A DNA stretch of 64,000 nt, from the NCBI RefSeq assembly GCF_901709675.1, contig NC_051102.1:3838912-3902911 (forward strand), in the 5' to 3' direction. Positions within the stretch are counted from its first letter, which is position 1. Every line of letters begins with the position of its first letter. The position numbers and the translations under genes are program-made. Under the pieces are notes generated by a model that had not been told where the DNA came from, searched no databases, and was given only the letters and a program-made list of their open reading frames with translations. Shown here piece after piece: positions 46,365 through 64,000 of this stretch. The stretch is from Syngnathus acus. Taxonomy: Eukaryota > Chordata > Actinopteri > Syngnathiformes > Syngnathidae.

Positions 46365-49300
46365 CCTTAGATGTTTCCAGATTGCACATCCCACATCACC
46401 TTCATAAAGCCATACGACCTGGGATTACACTCCCACAATTAGTCATTCTCTGCCCTCATCCATAAGTGTCATGCTCCAGGATTCACCTTCTCATTAGCTT
46501 ACACTGGTGCGCCAACAACTGATTCGTGTTTTGTTGACCCCTCATATCTGACGTTCTCTCGGTTGGCAGGTATCGTTATATATACACCGTCTCTCTGCTG
46601 TCAAATACAATCGTTTGAATGATTTACAAAACAGCAGCCAAAACAATACAATTTGATAGCTTGAATTATTTTCAGACAGACGGCGGGAGGAATAAAAACT
46701 AAACCAAACTGCCAGCAAGCTGCTATGATTTATGTGTAAATTATCTATTGTGTGAAACATTGGAGTACAATTTCCATATAAATGCAGATCGGGGAGGAGG
46801 GGGCAAAATAGCCTAGAAATTGTTTTTTATGTTTGCGCTGTGATCTGCATGGATTAAGGTGATAATAAAAAATCATATAAACAGTACATATAAATAGTAC
46901 ATATAGAGTGTGAAGTCCCAGTTACTTTAAAAGATCACTTTGAGCAAACCATCATAGAAATATTTCCCCATGCAAGTGGATGGATGTGTGTGTAGATGCT
47001 CACACACACAGTGACAGCTGTCAGTGATTTGTACTCACAAAAAAAAAAGGGGATTATATTTATCTGCAGAATCATATGAATCATTTCCGGGGAGGTTGCT
47101 TGGACTAACTGCACTCGGTGATTTGATGTCCAATCAAATCAATGGAAAAAGCACAACCACCAAAAATTACATCACAGAAATCAGAATAATAGCTCAGGGA
47201 ACAATTGATTCTCAGAATGGTGGATCAAAATCTAGTGAACAGTCATTTGCAAAGCAAAACAAGGGAGACAGAGGCCTGTGTTATTTTTGGATTGTTGTAA
47301 TTTACCCCCCATGCCACTCTAGGGATCCTTGTGCACAATAGGGTCATTATTGTTCGGAGTGTTCATTTGGAAGTTCCGGATGTGAGAAGGGCAAACGTTT
47401 TGGGGTTGCTGAAGATTGGAGCGGCATCAGCCACAGAGGAAATCCGAACAGACACCAGCGTCATCGCACCAGGAAAGACTCATCAATGCTTTTCTTTTTT
47501 GAATGGCCATTATTTTTTGGTGTACACACTAAAGGGTTCAGTAATGTAATGTGTCCCCAAATTACTTTCTTATTATTCACGTTTATTTATCTTGAAAATA
47601 GATGTCTCCAATATTTTGTTCTTTTCGCTTTTAACTACACTAGTCGCACTGGAAACTAATTTGAATATATATATTTATTATCATTCTTTTGCATCATAGG
47701 AATTCATAGATGGTGAAAGTGTATTGTAGGAAAAAGACTGACATTTTCCAGAAAATAAAATACACATATTACAATGTATAATGTGATGCACAGTGAAAAC
47801 TTAAAATGTGCTCTTTGAGACTTGAAAACAAGTCAATTCCTGCGAATAATATTTTGGGAATAGCAAAAAATGCAGAGATAGATATCAAAAAAGGATGCTA
47901 AATGCGACCAAACTTCTCAGAAGGTAATGAGAAACGTGATATGGGAGATGGTAAATGGACCTTTTAATAGTGTGCTTGTGTGATTTGATGCTCTCCATTT
48001 AGACAGAAATAGTGCTGGCACAATCACACACACACGTACACACATAGAAACACACAAACAAATAACAAGGCGCAAACAAGCAGGACAAAGGTGTTTGTCT
48101 CTTCCTGGATATCCCCTGATGGCTTTTCATTTGTGATTTCTCAGGAAGTCCATTACTATTGCAGACGGGCATCGTACTCCTGCACCACAATCAATACTCT
48201 TCCATTAAGGTGATGAACAGTCCGTTTCCCCATCCTTCTAGAGTCAAGACAAATTCTCAGGACCTACTGATCCAAATCCGTCATTGCGGATATGACAGCC
48301 TATTAAGTCAGAAGGCTGCCTGCAAGCTGAAGCGAGAGGGAGAGGGAGCCATACATCAGCCCGACATGAATTGCAAATTCACAGAAATTGCAAATTCTTT
48401 GCTCGGGTAATATTTAACTCCTGCTCACATGAAATCTAATATTGAGTGTAACCAAATGTAAAGACTATCACTTAATTACTACTTTGTCTAAGGTGAATAC
48501 ATACTTAAGGAATACTCATTAAAATGTGATTTTACTCAAGTCAGTTTGTTCCCTAAGATGATTGTATTTCTAATGATACATTGGGTAAATTGAAAGGCTA
48601 CCTTTGAAAAACAACAATTAACTTAAACTTATGGTTAGTTAGTTAGTGCCATGTTTAAATTGGGTTGCTTTCTTCAGAAGACTGAAAAAGAAAATATTTT
48701 TGACAGAACATGTAACAAATGCTTTAAATCAATATTTGATTTGTAAAGCAATAAAATGTGCCCTGGGGCTTTTGTACTCTGTCTGCTATGCTCTTGTCAG
48801 ACTGACTTATAGTGGTTAATATAAACCACAAACAGGGTGGCATGTTATTGCGTTGTATTACATTCAGCACCATACTGTTTAACCCACACACACATTTGTG
48901 ATATTAAAATATGATTTATGAGCGCATATAGCAAAATTAAAATTAAGTTATTTGTGACACAAAATACAGTACAATCTAGCTCAACAACCCAAGTCATTCT
49001 GGAAAATGCAAGTTTATTTTGTAATGTACTGTAATTTCTGGACTATAAGCCGCTACTTATAGCCACAAAGCTAGCAGTTGTGGTTTAATAGTTGGAATGA
49101 TACAACAAAACCTGCTTGGCTTGTAGTAAACAGCCAACAAACAGGTTGATTTATGATAGTCTGACATCAGGATAAAAGATTGCACAGCTAGCGCACGACC
49201 AGTGTCTCGCAATCTGAATCACGATAACAATCACTTTCATCAAATGTATGAATAAAAGTCTCAAATTGCTGATTCGTGCTCCTGCTTTGTTGTATTTACA

Positions 49301-49926
49301 GAATTTGTGTCTGTGTGCAGTGGTTGTATTATGTTCTGAAAGAAGCAGCGAGGTAGTCTTCCCAGAAGTTATAGTCACTTTTTAGACTATAGCAGCTACA
49401 ATGATCTCAAGGCTTCAAAATTTGCTTTCTGTCAGTAAATGTGAATCCAGTCAGGCAAATGTCCTTCGGCCACACACAGACACACACACACGCTTTCTGC
49501 AGTGAGCACTTTCCATCACAGAGATGCATAAATGAACAGTAACAAGATTATTGTGAAGTTTGATGATAATTAACCATGCTGGTGTGTACTTCTGTTTATT
49601 CAAGCATCTTCCCTGGTGGCACAAAGATGGATGGCCAATGAAATGGCCTTGAACAAGAAGCTGAATGTGATATCTCCAGTGCTGGTGGCTAAGTGGTGAG
49701 TGTTTGTGTGGTTGATGTTTCGTTCGACACAATTGACCTTTTCACCATTACGTCACATTTACATCTTGGTGGCAAAAGTTTATGCATTCTCATACTTAAA
49801 TATTACATGCCATTTGACCAAAGCACAGGCATTGAGAAAACAGGTTAATGGCTTAAATGAATAATGATTTTAACTTTCTTGTGCATCGCTGTAGTTTGAA
49901 TCTGTGAAGTGTTCATCAAAAAGATG
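46365..49926. other. Gene desert, second part
   Basis: No supported gene. A lone end-like sequence (CTGTAATTTCTGGACTATAA, about 49030-49049) resembles the CCGTAATTTT element family, and TTTTTAGACTATAGCAGC at about 49380 may be its decayed partner. A CA-rich stretch lies at 48020-48060 and another at 49470-49495. Confidence 0.45.
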
Positions 49927-50321
49927 TACCGTATTTTCCGGACTATAAGGCGCACCTTCAACGAATGGCCCATTTTAAAACATTGTCCTTATATAAGGCG
50001 CACCGGACTATAAGGCGCACCATTAATGCATCATGTCAGATTTTTAATCCAAATCATTCTCCATTTTATCTTTTTTATTTCAACTTCAGACACAACAAAT
50101 TACTTTATAATCACAAAATAATGATCCATAGTCATTTTGATTCATGATTCATAGTCTTCAGCGGGCCACTTATGATTGATTTCATGACACAATGCTTCGG
50201 GCCAGTTTAAATTTAGGAATTTGGTCCATATATAAAGCGCATCCGAACTATAAGGCACACTGTCGGCTTTTGAGAAAATTTTGGGTTTTTAGGTGCGCCT
50301 TATAGTCCGGAAAATACGGTA
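49927..50321 (+). mobile_element. TACCGTATTTTCC inverted-repeat transposon, copy D (395 bp)
   Basis: The ends TACCGTATTTTCCGGACTAT and ATAGTCCGGAAAATACGGTA are perfect complements over 20 bp. The subterminal blocks (CCCATTTTAAAACATTGTCC; CACTGTCGGCTTTTGAGAAA) match the other copies, but the central part (50025-50215) is different sequence without the hAT-like terminus. Confidence 0.87.
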
Positions 50322-53300
50322 AATGAATAAATTGCTTTAAAGAGAGACAGAACGTCACCCGTAATTTTCAATTCAACAGGTGAGTCACAATAACATTATT
50401 GATCTTTAAAATAAATTTTATTTTTGAATGTAATTTAACAGTTTTACAATATACAGCTGACAAGACAAGACTGTATTTGGACCCTAAACATTGAAGAAGA
50501 AGAAGAACAGATACAGTTAGAGATATGATACAAGGTACCAAAAGAACTGTGCTCTTTTCACCTTTGTATTTCCTCTCAAGTTCTACCATGTGACATTTTG
50601 CTCATGGTAACAACATAGAAGTTCACAAACTACACTTTGACCATTTCTTTTAGTAGGACCACAGGAATGTTTTTTTTCCCAACATGGAAATGTGCATTCA
50701 TAAAAAAGCACACGTCCTCTGGTTGCTTGCAAAAAAAATTCTATTTAAAGTAATATTAGATGAAATAAACATTGGATCAGTGGCAAATTCAAGAGAAAAT
50801 GTTTAAGATGTTGCAACAGTTTGAACCCCAATGTGCTTGTTCTTATTTTTACATTAAAGGTTAGTGCAGCGTGGAAGCATAGTATTATAGATACCCCATG
50901 CAGAATATACCACAGACTGTAAAATGAAAAATGGGTCCTGAAATCTGTGGAATCATTCTTCATCAATCAAATACAACTGTTAAAATTACTAGGAGTATAA
51001 TTATTATTATTTGGTGCTTGTTTTGTTCAGGTTTTAACATGTCGAATGTTTAGGATTAATGTGAATTAGTGGCCACTGTCTCTATTAAGATTAAACCACA
51101 TGTGACAAACACACAAACAAAGAAACAAACAAACACAGAAACAAACAAACACACACAAAAAAAACAAAGTTATGTTGCTGCTGCCACCACTGTCCATACC
51201 CGAGCTCACTCACTGTACAAACTGACCTTTTTATCTGTAGTTCAAGTTTCAATCCATAGCTTTTTGTTTGGCAATACTCGTATAATATCAGCTGGCTATA
51301 TCTTGTGTTTTCTGAGTATATAGTTTTCAAATAAAACAATAACAACAAAAAAAACAATAAAATAAGTAGATTTCTTCTGTTTAGTACAAAATTGTTTTAA
51401 AAGATGGGCTCTACATAATTATCCATAAAAGGGTCAAGATTAGAGATACATTGACATTAACACTACGTCTGCTCTACATGCAGACTCAGCAGTAAAGCTA
51501 ATTCACTACATGCAGTACACAGTACACATGACATCTACATTAAACAACTAGAAATGGCAAATCTAAAGGAAACAACCTCATACTCACCCACCTCACACTA
51601 AAGACCCCCCGCCCCCTCAACACACACACAAGCACTCACACACACAATCATTTATATAATTTGTACATTTCTTTACAAAGGTCAAACAAGTTGTGGGTCA
51701 CCAGAGATAGAGAGGGCATTCATAGAGATAATATGAAAACATGTTTTTACTTCTAATAGCAGTGACACAGAAATAATTTGAACTATGGTTGACCCAAACA
51801 AACACTGGAAAAAATATAACATTATAATTTGATGAACACATTTCCTCCAAAAAAATGATTCATCCATTTTCAATGATTCAATTAAAACAAACAAAATACA
51901 TAATGTAGCCTAAGAACTTAAATAAAGACATCTCTCTCTTTCGAGTCGGGTCTCACTAGTCTAATGGAAATAATAATTAGCCTGGTGGTTTCAATTAAGC
52001 AGCGTCTATTTTGTGAAAACCTATTTAAAAACCGCATTGGGAGAAAAAAAAATAATGTGTGCTTGTTTTGTCCCCACATATCTTGCCAGTCCATCTGTGC
52101 TTTCACTGCTGTGCGTTTCAATTTAGGCCCATCTTGTGGATAAAATGAGCTACTGCACTGTTCCATCTATAATGTACAAAGAAGTCCATTTATTTTAGGA
52201 GGAAAACTTTTCATTAGCAAATGATTAAAAACAGAGCAAAATAGATGTGGTCAAATAAGTGTGCTGAAATCTTTAGGCATTTTCTAGTACGACTACTTTG
52301 TACTTATTGGCTCGGGACACGAGTTTACGTGTTCAATGTCCATGAATAAACAAATTAAACTGTTACACTATTTTATTCCTCAAATCTTTTTAGTGTGCAA
52401 TATACTATATACTGTGTTGTATAATATACATATTCATTCTCTACGTATAGCATTGTGGCTCTGCAAAATGCCAAACACGTAAATCAGCACATGTACTTTC
52501 AGGTGTTCAATAAAAACAATTATGAAAATAAAGAACAACAATGTATAACATAATTACTGGTATTGTAGTTTTGTGCTGGATTGTGCCAGACCTAAGTCAC
52601 ACCTCACACTTTCTTTTGAAAACATCACCATCCATTGTTCTCTCTTACAAGTTCCCAAAATAAGTTGTAACTGATGACTATTTAAGATTCTGATTCAAGT
52701 TTTTATTTTTTGTAAAAGAAAAAAAAAGGTCTTACTAATGATTGACACTTACAATAGTGAGATGACCAAATGATAATTGTAGTACAAAACTATATAACTA
52801 CATTTCACATTTTTGATAAAAAAAAAAATAAGTTGGTGCTGTTCTGGAAACAAGCTGCCATTTTTTTTGCTTGAAAGATCACATCACAGCCTCAGAACAC
52901 ACCAAATGAGGTGGACTGCTACAACCACACAAAATAAGACAAGATATAAACCAGTGATGCCTTCACTGGTTAACTCCTCCGCTCAATATTCTCCCTCATG
53001 CACATTCCAAAATTGCATTTTAGAGAAAAAGGATTGCTGGAAGACTAACAAAGAATTGTAACTTCTTAATACTTCTAATACTGCTCACAGTCACATCCAA
53101 CAAGTGCGCACGTGTGTGTGTGTGTGTGTGTATACATGTGTTGTCTGATATGATACATTTTATAATACCATATTTTTCATCATCAATACAAGGTTTTCCC
53201 AGGCAAATCACAAAGTTGAAATGGAACCTGAGAATGGACCTAGTATTTCTGTATGGGGAATTATTGTGTGTTATAATCCAAGCAACATCTTTTCAATGAC

Positions 53301-53941
53301 TATATTGGAAGCTTCTGTTTGTGCTCAGTGTACTGTTGTCATTAAAAGAAGCATCCTAAATCAGGAGAATAACAGCAAGGACTAGTTTTTCAAATCAACT
53401 TTGTGTCAAGTCACCGTATTATAATATGCATATAATTAATGCCCCAGTGTAAATTAGTGGTTTTAATTGTGTGCTTTCTCGCTGAGGAAACCTGAATCAG
53501 CAGGTCCATAATAAGATGACAGGCGTGTGCTTCTGTAAGCCCAACAGAGCAAGTCTTACAATCTACTATACCTTCAACTGCATGAATATTGCATAAACAT
53601 GTTTTTACAAACAATTGTAAGGAAAAACAAACTGGTATATTAAATTATGTGCAACACATTTACAAACCGCGCACGCACATAAACTAAATCTTTTGGACAG
53701 TGACCCAATTTATTCTTTTTCTTGTGCCTTGTTTTTTTTGTTGTTTCTTAAAGATACAACACAGGTAACTAGCAGAGGTTAGGATGGATATAATAAGCCT
53801 TTACAATATGTAAAGGTCTCCAGTAGAAAGGGATCTTCCCCACAGAGGACTGTGGGAAAGTGTGGTGCACGTAGTGGAGGAGGAAGGAGAGGGGACAAGG
53901 GGAAGATGGTGTCAGTAGTGGGTGACAAAGTGGGATGCCAT
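50322..53941. other. slc6a9 3' UTR side and flanking AT-rich DNA
   Basis: No coding sequence is seen. The slc6a9 3' UTR must begin at 53941 going left. Minus-strand AATAAA signals include 53709-53714 and further ones toward 50400-50430, so UTR length cannot be fixed. CA-rich runs lie at 51590-51650 and (GT)n at 53112-53131. Confidence 0.4.
53709..53714 (-). promoter_or_regulatory. slc6a9: Nearest candidate poly(A) signal for slc6a9
   Basis: AATAAA on the minus strand (TTTATT on plus), 228 bp beyond the stop. Longer 3' UTRs ending at signals further left are equally possible. Confidence 0.35.
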
Positions 53942-61258
<7,317 letters not shown>

Positions 61259-62832
61259 CTGCAAAAAAAGACACATTGAAGGTTAGCACATATGGCAGCC
61301 AGTTGTACAAAAAATATTTGTTGTACTGTCAAACAAATTCATTTTCATTTGCAGGATTAGCAGGAGGTGAATGCACTGGAGCAGACAGGATCTAAAGTGA
61401 AACCCTTACCGCCTTAAGAGGAGCCCATAAGCATTTGGTCTTGTCGCCCCAATTTCAAGCTTCTTCTGCCCTTTCCTCCCTCCCTCCTTCTATCATTCCA
61501 TCTGTTGACATCAGATGGTCGCACTCTCTCACTCCTGACCTGTTCTGTAACCTCAGCTACACTGCTGTGAAAACGTATTTGCCCCGTCCTGATTTCTAAT
61601 TTCTTTGGCATATTTACCACAATTACATCACGAGTAAAAATTCAAATTTTAAATGATGATTTTATGTATTCAGGTGAAATACATATCCATGTATATATGG
61701 CACTATGTAAAAGGACAAAAAGTAATTATCTCTGACCTGATTATGACTTATGCCACCCTGCCAACAAATAAAATGAAGCATTTGCAATAACTATTTTCAA
61801 TAACTATTTTCTCATTGAACTACTGATGACTCATCAGGAGCAAATGGGACACTGGCATGGGGATCAAAACCAGATTCTTCAGATTGGGAAGATAAATTAA
61901 ATCATTCCATCCATTTTCTTAACTGCTTATCCTGTTCAGCATCGCAGGGAATTAGAGCCTGTCCCATCTGATTTAAGCAGGAAACCAGATTACACCCTGG
62001 TTAGTCGCCAAACTAACACAAGTGACATAGTAAAGACAGACAACTATTCACACCTTCGCTGAGTGTGAACTAAATTCATGTGACCTGCACGAATGTATAC
62101 TACAACATATTGTCTTGCTAAATAAAATGCTAGATATTAGCAATTAGGTGAGACTTGATTAGTAGGCCAACACAATATTGCCAAGTGGCGCTGAAGATCA
62201 ACTGAGAAGCAAAATGGAAGAAGGAGACAATCAGCTGGAAAGCAAAATAGCAACAACTTCAAAAAGTAAACAGCGGGAGTTTTCTCTGAGTCTTTTGAAA
62301 CTGACTGTGCTTGTATTTGTCAGAAAACTAAAACAAAGAGCCAGCATCCCGTGATCTTCGAACAGGTGGCGCACACAGGGAGCAGAGCAAATAAGCGTTG
62401 GTGAGCATATTGCTCAAAATTAAAGCGGTCACAGCAGTGTGAATGTGCTTTTGCAGCGGTTCACATATTTCACTGACCCAAGTATAAAGTTGATTTTGGG
62501 AAGAGAGAAAATACCGGAGACAGAGTCTGTACACAGCTGTGTGTGTTTCTTGATGCAAGCGATGCATATTGTACGTCTGATTTGGTTATCAGCAACCAGG
62601 TGTGTGCCTTCGGACGATATACACGCACGGACAAAATAATGTGTTACCTGAGGCAAACGTTTTGGATGAACACAGCAAAGGTTATTGGAAAGTTTACAGA
62701 GTCCATAAATTTTGCTTTGGTTTCCCTCCATTGACGAGATTAAAAAAAGATCATTAAAGGATACAGAGAATAGGTGACATTATAATGTGTAGCATTTAGT
62801 TATATTTAAGATAACTATATATTTAAAACAAA
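61259..62832. other. slc6a9: slc6a9 upstream intron or 5' region
   Basis: The alternative 5' exon of slc6a9 should be further right or in this interval, but no segment fits a GlyT1 N terminus. A degenerate retroelement tail is at 61905-62035. No other gene is seen. Confidence 0.4.
61905..62035 (-). repeat. L2/SINE tail fragment, reverse orientation
   Basis: CCATCCATTTTCTTAACTGC, TTATCCTGTTCAGCATCGCA, CTGTCCCATCTGATTTAAGC and ACACCCTGGTTAGTCGCCAA are the complement of the retroelement 3' module, including its terminal (GGAT)n. Confidence 0.65.
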
Positions 62833-63160
62833 TACCGTATTTTCCACACTATAAGGCGCACCGGATTATAAGGCGCATAGAATAAATAACTCAACGTTGC
62901 TCAAACGTTAATGCAATCACAATATAGTAACACTCGAAATAGTGAAAACAATAACAATATATCAATAACTCAACGTTGCTCAAACGTTAATATCACACAG
63001 CACACAAAATAAACAAGTAAAGCTTACTTTAATAAATTAGTCTTCATCCACGAATCCATATTGGTCCATATATAAGGCGCACCGGATTATAAAGCGCACG
63101 GTCGGCTTTTGAGAAAATTGGAGGTTTTTAGGTTCGCCTTATAGTGCGGAAAATACGGTA
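62833..63160 (+). mobile_element. TACCGTATTTTCC inverted-repeat transposon, copy E (328 bp)
   Basis: The ends TACCGTATTTTCCACACTAT and ATAGTGCGGAAAATACGGTA match the family. The centre is a third, distinct interior with two direct copies of ACTCAACGTTGCTCAAACGT (about 62890 and 62970). The right arm CGGTCGGCTTTTGAGAAAAT is shared with copies A to D. Confidence 0.87.
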
Positions 63161-64000
63161 ATATGTTGAATGTTATGAATTGAAGGTATGCTCAAATGTT
63201 TATAATTTGAAATCTATCAATGTTAAAAGAAAGTGATGATTTACTCCAGGCGTATATCAGAGTAAGATGCACTTTACTTTTTATCTGGACCCATGGGCAG
63301 ACCTCAAACTTTTAGTTTCTCATGTTCTCTTACTTAAGTGACCCTGATGTCTCGAGCCAGGTGTTGTGGCCCATGGTGTTGGCTCCTGTGAGCTGTGTCA
63401 GACAACAGTCACTGACTCAATTTCTCTGTCACATGTTTTTTGGGACCATCTGGGCTTTATGTAAGACCACACATGGCCTTGCCTTTTTCACCCCCCACTT
63501 TTAGCGACTTTGCTCTATTTTCAAGGTCGCTTTTGAGTCACTATTTACTTTTTTGAAGCACATGTACAGTACATCTGTCACTTTGCCGTCCCGGCTTTGG
63601 GACACCAAAAAGTCTACACTGAAAGAGTTATTTTGACATTAATGATTACCCACAAGTCCACTTTACAACGGGCATGATGCCTTGACAAAAAAGTGCCCAA
63701 AAGATGCCATTTTGGGAATACTGTATCTCAAACAATCCTGTATTTATATAATACACATTGTAAAACTAAGTACAATATTCCCACACTAAATTGCGGTTCG
63801 CCTTTCATGGCCTCGCTAATTAGTGGATTTTTTTTTTAGAGGTGTCATCGTATCATGCTTTTATATAATTATTCATTTATTTTACAATTTAAAGTGTAAC
63901 AAGTGTTGAGAAGGAAGGGAAGTATTTCGGGGTGTTTGTAACATAAATCCTTCAGAAAAAATATGTTTGTTCCCCTCATCCTGTCCTCCGGCACATGATC
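63161..64000. other. Right edge, no gene seen
   Basis: AT-rich sequence with no supported exon. A 60-codon frame at 63322-63504 has no family resemblance. Confidence 0.45.

Noticed and set aside
47024-47341. 105-codon frame on plus
   Set aside because: Composition looks random, it starts in an A-rich run and there are no neighbouring exons.

Overview
This window is from a teleost fish nuclear genome. It is AT-rich and carries intron-split vertebrate genes with GT-AG junctions, fish-type immune receptor exons, microsatellites, short inverted-repeat DNA transposons and tRNA-derived or L2-tailed retroelements. No prokaryotic, organellar or viral genes are visible. The species cannot be named from the sequence alone.

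Seven protein genes are supported. I joined their exons by hand, checking codon phase at every splice junction. Left block: trnau1ap (362-3259, minus, 3' end outside the window); an unrecognised three-exon gene (4406-5574, plus); dad1 (6677-7243, minus), head to head with abhd4 (8591-10815, plus, first coding exon not found); and tgm1 (12683-19411, minus, 13 coding exons, 782 codons), tail to tail with abhd4. DAD1 and ABHD4 are also neighbours in human, with TGM1 on the same chromosome arm, so this looks like a retained vertebrate block. Middle: about 6 kb without genes, a CD300/pIgR-like receptor gene (25658-28458, plus), then lrrc24 (32058-35819, minus). Right: an apparent 18 kb gene desert, then slc6a9 (GlyT1, 53942-61258, minus), complete from the common second coding exon to the stop but without its alternative N-terminal exon.

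The genes are functionally unrelated: selenocysteine-tRNA handling, N-glycosylation, lipid hydrolysis, epidermal cross-linking, immune recognition, neuronal adhesion and glycine uptake. There is no operon or pathway logic. The layout matters for promoters (the shared dad1/abhd4 interval) and for 3' end overlap (abhd4/tgm1).

The most unusual material is in the mobile DNA. At least five elements share ends reading TACCGTATTTTCC...GGAAAATACGGTA and a reiterated TATAAGGCGCACC motif but have exchanged interiors, one of which contains a hAT-like terminus. Two shorter elements carry a variant of the same ends. A hAT-type element lies about 26 bp from a slc6a9 3' splice site, so the branch point probably lies in or at the edge of transposon DNA. 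A TACCGTA element occupies the intron that splits the second Ig domain of the CD300-like gene. I found no convincing new multi-gene system; several concrete anomalies are listed in the findings.
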